From: JBGSIZ01 sp041742255
Lineage (GTDB): Bacteria; Pseudomonadota; Alphaproteobacteria; Rhodobacterales; Rhodobacteraceae
Reading direction: 5' to 3'
DNA: 6,666 nt
Assembly (NCBI GenBank): GCA_041742255.1
Contig: JBGSIZ010000178.1
Span: forward strand, 1-6,666
Positions 5,320 through 6,666 of the stretch are shown here, one piece after another. Position numbers and translations under genes: made by a program. Each line of letters opens with the position of its first letter. Positions within the stretch are counted from its first letter, which is position 1. The notes under the pieces are model-generated. The model did no database searches, was not told the DNA's origin, and saw only the letters and a program-made list of their open reading frames with translations.

Positions 5320-6009
5320 TCAGCCACCCAGATAAGCCCGAAACGCAGGCGGCGGATTTGCGAAAAAGGCATCAACGGGCACCGGGGCGCAGGCCAGATC
5401 ATCGGCCACCAACACCACCTGATCGGCATGGCTTGCCGCATCGTCGGGCGCATGGGTGACCATCAACACCGTGCGGCCTGTCAGCGTGTCGCGCACAAGG
5501 TCCAACATCTGCGCCCGCAACCCCGGACCCAACGCCGCAAAGGGTTCATCCAGCAAAACCAACGGTTTATCCTGCAACAACACACGGGCCAGCGCCGCCC
5601 GGCTTTGTTGTCCGCCCGACAATGCCCCCGGTTTGCGCCCCCCCATGTCCGCCAGCCCCACCCGGTCCAGCGCACCCGCAATCCGCGCCCGCGCGCCCGC
5701 GTCCAGCCGCAACCGAGGCGACAGAGCAAGGCCAAGATTCTGGTCAATCGTCAAATGGGGAAACAGGTTGTTGTCCTGAAACAAGGCGGCCACCGGACGC
5801 GCGCCCGGCCCCATCCCGGTAATATCCGCGCCGCCCCACAAAACTCGTCCGCGGGTCGGGGCCAGATACCCGCCGATAACCGCCAACAGGGTCGATTCTC
5901 CGGCACCCGACGGACCAATCACCGCCGTGATCCCCGGCCCGGTCACCGCCCAATCAGCGGACAGGGTGAAATCGCCCTGCACGATCTGCATATCCTCAAG
6001 CGTCAACAT
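5320..6009 (-). CDS. thiQ: Thiamine/TPP ABC transporter ATP-binding protein, Walker A lysine replaced
   Basis: A 229-residue ABC ATPase (E. coli ThiQ has about 232) that should energise import of thiamine, TMP and TPP through ThiP. Family wording includes the Q-loop LFQDNNLFPHLTIDQNLGLAL (Gln78; E. coli has [21 protein letters not shown]), signature LSGGQQ (130-135), Walker B LVLLDEP (150-156, Asp154, Glu155) and switch His186 in VTHAPDDAA. The Walker A loop reads GPSGAGEST (32-40): the phosphate-binding lysine is Glu38, codon GAA at 5898-5896, one transition from AAA. All other motifs are intact, so this is either a recent inactivating mutation, a sequence error or an unusual variant. The D-loop is ALGP rather than ALDP, which I believe is frequent in alphaproteobacterial ThiQ. 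The start at 6009 is favoured by GGGGAGGG seven bases upstream and by family length. The earlier in-frame start at 6078 lies inside thiP. The start overlaps the thiP end by 14 bases. Confidence 0.9.
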   Translation of the reverse strand: MLTLEDMQIVQGDFTLSADWAVTGPGITAVIGPSGAGESTLLAVIGGYLAPTRGRVLWGGADITGMGPGARPVAALFQDNNLFPHLTIDQNLGLALSPRLRLDAGARARIAGALDRVGLADMGGRKPGALSGGQQSRAALARVLLQDKPLVLLDEPFAALGPGLRAQMLDLVRDTLTGRTVLMVTHAPDDAASHADQVVLVADDLACAPVPVDAFFANPPPAFRAYLGG

Positions 6010-6666
6010 CGCCGCGCCCTCCCCGTTCACACATCCAGAACGCCAACAGGCTGAGCCCGACCAGAACCAGCGCGACACCCGCTGCCGCCTCCATCCGATA
6101 GGCCCCGATCAGGCGATACATGACCACGGGCAAGGTCGCCGCCTCGCCCCCGGAAAACAGCACGATCACGCCCAGATCCCCGATCGACAGGGCCGCCGCC
6201 AACCCGGCGGCAAAGCCCAAAGGCCGCCGTAACCGGGGCAGATGCACCCACCGCACCCGCGCCCATCCGGTCACGGCCAGAGCATCCGCCAACCGTCCGA
6301 AATTGGCCTCGGTCCGGGCCACCTCGGGGCGCAGAACCCGCAGGGCAAAGGGCAGCGCGGCCAAGGCATTGACCAGCGCGGTCATCGGCAGCGCAACGCG
6401 GGCCGGGTCCATGACCGGATAGACGATCACAAACAATCCGGTGCCCAGAACCATCGACGACACCGACAGCGGCAACAAGGACACCAACCCACCCCAGCGG
6501 TCCGTCGTCATGGCAAGCGCCAGAGCCAGTGCCACGCAGACCCCCGCCGCCGCAACGGCAACGCCGATGGACCGGGCGGCGGCGGGCCAAACCTCGGCCG
6601 GAAGATCGGTAAGACCGGGCAGGCCGCGCACCGCGACCATGAGGAGCGGCAGACCCAGAAACAGCC
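5996..6666 (-). CDS. thiP: Thiamine/TPP ABC transporter permease ThiP, C-terminal part (partial)
   Basis: The last 222 residues of a gene whose start lies beyond the right edge. An internal ATG at 6640 should not be taken as the start, because the frame continues open to the edge with hydrophobic residues (LFLGLPLL). The sequence matches the second half of ThiP: LVNALAALPFALRVL, then RLADALAVTGWARVRWVHLPRLRRPL, which is the EAA-type loop that docks onto the ATPase, then SIGDLGVIVLFSGGEAATLPVVMYRLIGAYR. E. coli ThiP has closely similar SIGDFGVVALFGNDD and LPFYLYQQIGSYR. At least five hydrophobic segments are visible. ThiP forms the inner-membrane channel and takes thiamine or TPP from periplasmic ThiB, whose gene is expected further right. 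The gene overlaps thiQ by 14 bases, indicating one transcript and coupled translation. A TPP riboswitch, common for such operons, would be outside the window. Confidence 0.9.
   Translation of the reverse strand, partial: LFLGLPLLMVAVRGLPGLTDLPAEVWPAAARSIGVAVAAAGVCVALALALAMTTDRWGGLVSLLPLSVSSMVLGTGLFVIVYPVMDPARVALPMTALVNALAALPFALRVLRPEVARTEANFGRLADALAVTGWARVRWVHLPRLRRPLGFAAGLAAALSIGDLGVIVLFSGGEAATLPVVMYRLIGAYRMEAAAGVALVLVGLSLLAFWMCERGGRGDVDA

Noticed and set aside
5837..6009. The ThiQ Walker A change as a sign of a frameshifted pseudogene
   Set aside because: The reading frame is intact through all other ABC motifs and to a normal length, so only a point substitution is seen. I kept it as a gene and reported the substitution.
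5314..6054. A 246-codon plus-strand open frame
   Set aside because: Antisense to thiQ, whose motifs are clear. The Arg/Gln/Pro-rich translation is a typical shadow.

Overview
The window looks like chromosomal DNA from a Rhodobacteraceae-type (Roseobacter/Rhodobacter group) alphaproteobacterium. The evidence is the GC-rich coding sequence, a petABC (fbcFBC) operon whose three proteins carry Rhodobacter-type features (a Rieske insertion, cytochrome b residue numbering identical to Rhodobacter, an extra cysteine pair in cytochrome c1), and a TPP-type thiamine ABC transporter. Identification is by motif and remembered family sequences; no database search was run. No tRNA, rRNA, CRISPR array, transposon or phage gene is visible.

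Layout: (1) 1-195 (+), the C-terminal end of MtaB, a tRNA-modifying radical-SAM methylthiotransferase. (2) 260-883 (+), a PaiB-type FMN-binding protein. (3) 914-1513 (+), a YibF-like glutathione S-transferase. (4) 1529-2185 (-), a secreted outer-membrane beta-barrel protein that may be LpxQ-like, convergent with the GST gene. (5) 2186-2473, a 288-base divergent intergenic region rich in inverted repeats, including a hairpin whose 3' arm could also pair with the petA Shine-Dalgarno region. (6) 2474-5262 (+), petA-petB-petC, closed by a strong intrinsic terminator at 5286-5315. (7) 5320-6666 (-), thiQ and the C-terminal part of thiP, overlapping by 14 bases and convergent with petABC.

How the genes work together: PetA, PetB and PetC are the three catalytic subunits of the cytochrome bc1 complex. 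This complex oxidises quinol, reduces cytochrome c and pumps protons across the cytoplasmic membrane. ThiP and ThiQ are the membrane and ATPase parts of a thiamine/TPP importer whose binding protein, ThiB, would lie beyond the right edge. The left-hand genes are unrelated single-function genes.

Most of the window is ordinary housekeeping DNA, and I did not find a new multi-gene system. The points worth a second look are molecular: a Walker A lysine changed to glutamate in ThiQ, an altered Qo-site motif in cytochrome b, a substituted arginine position after the haem motif of cytochrome c1, and a possible RNA switch in the petABC leader.
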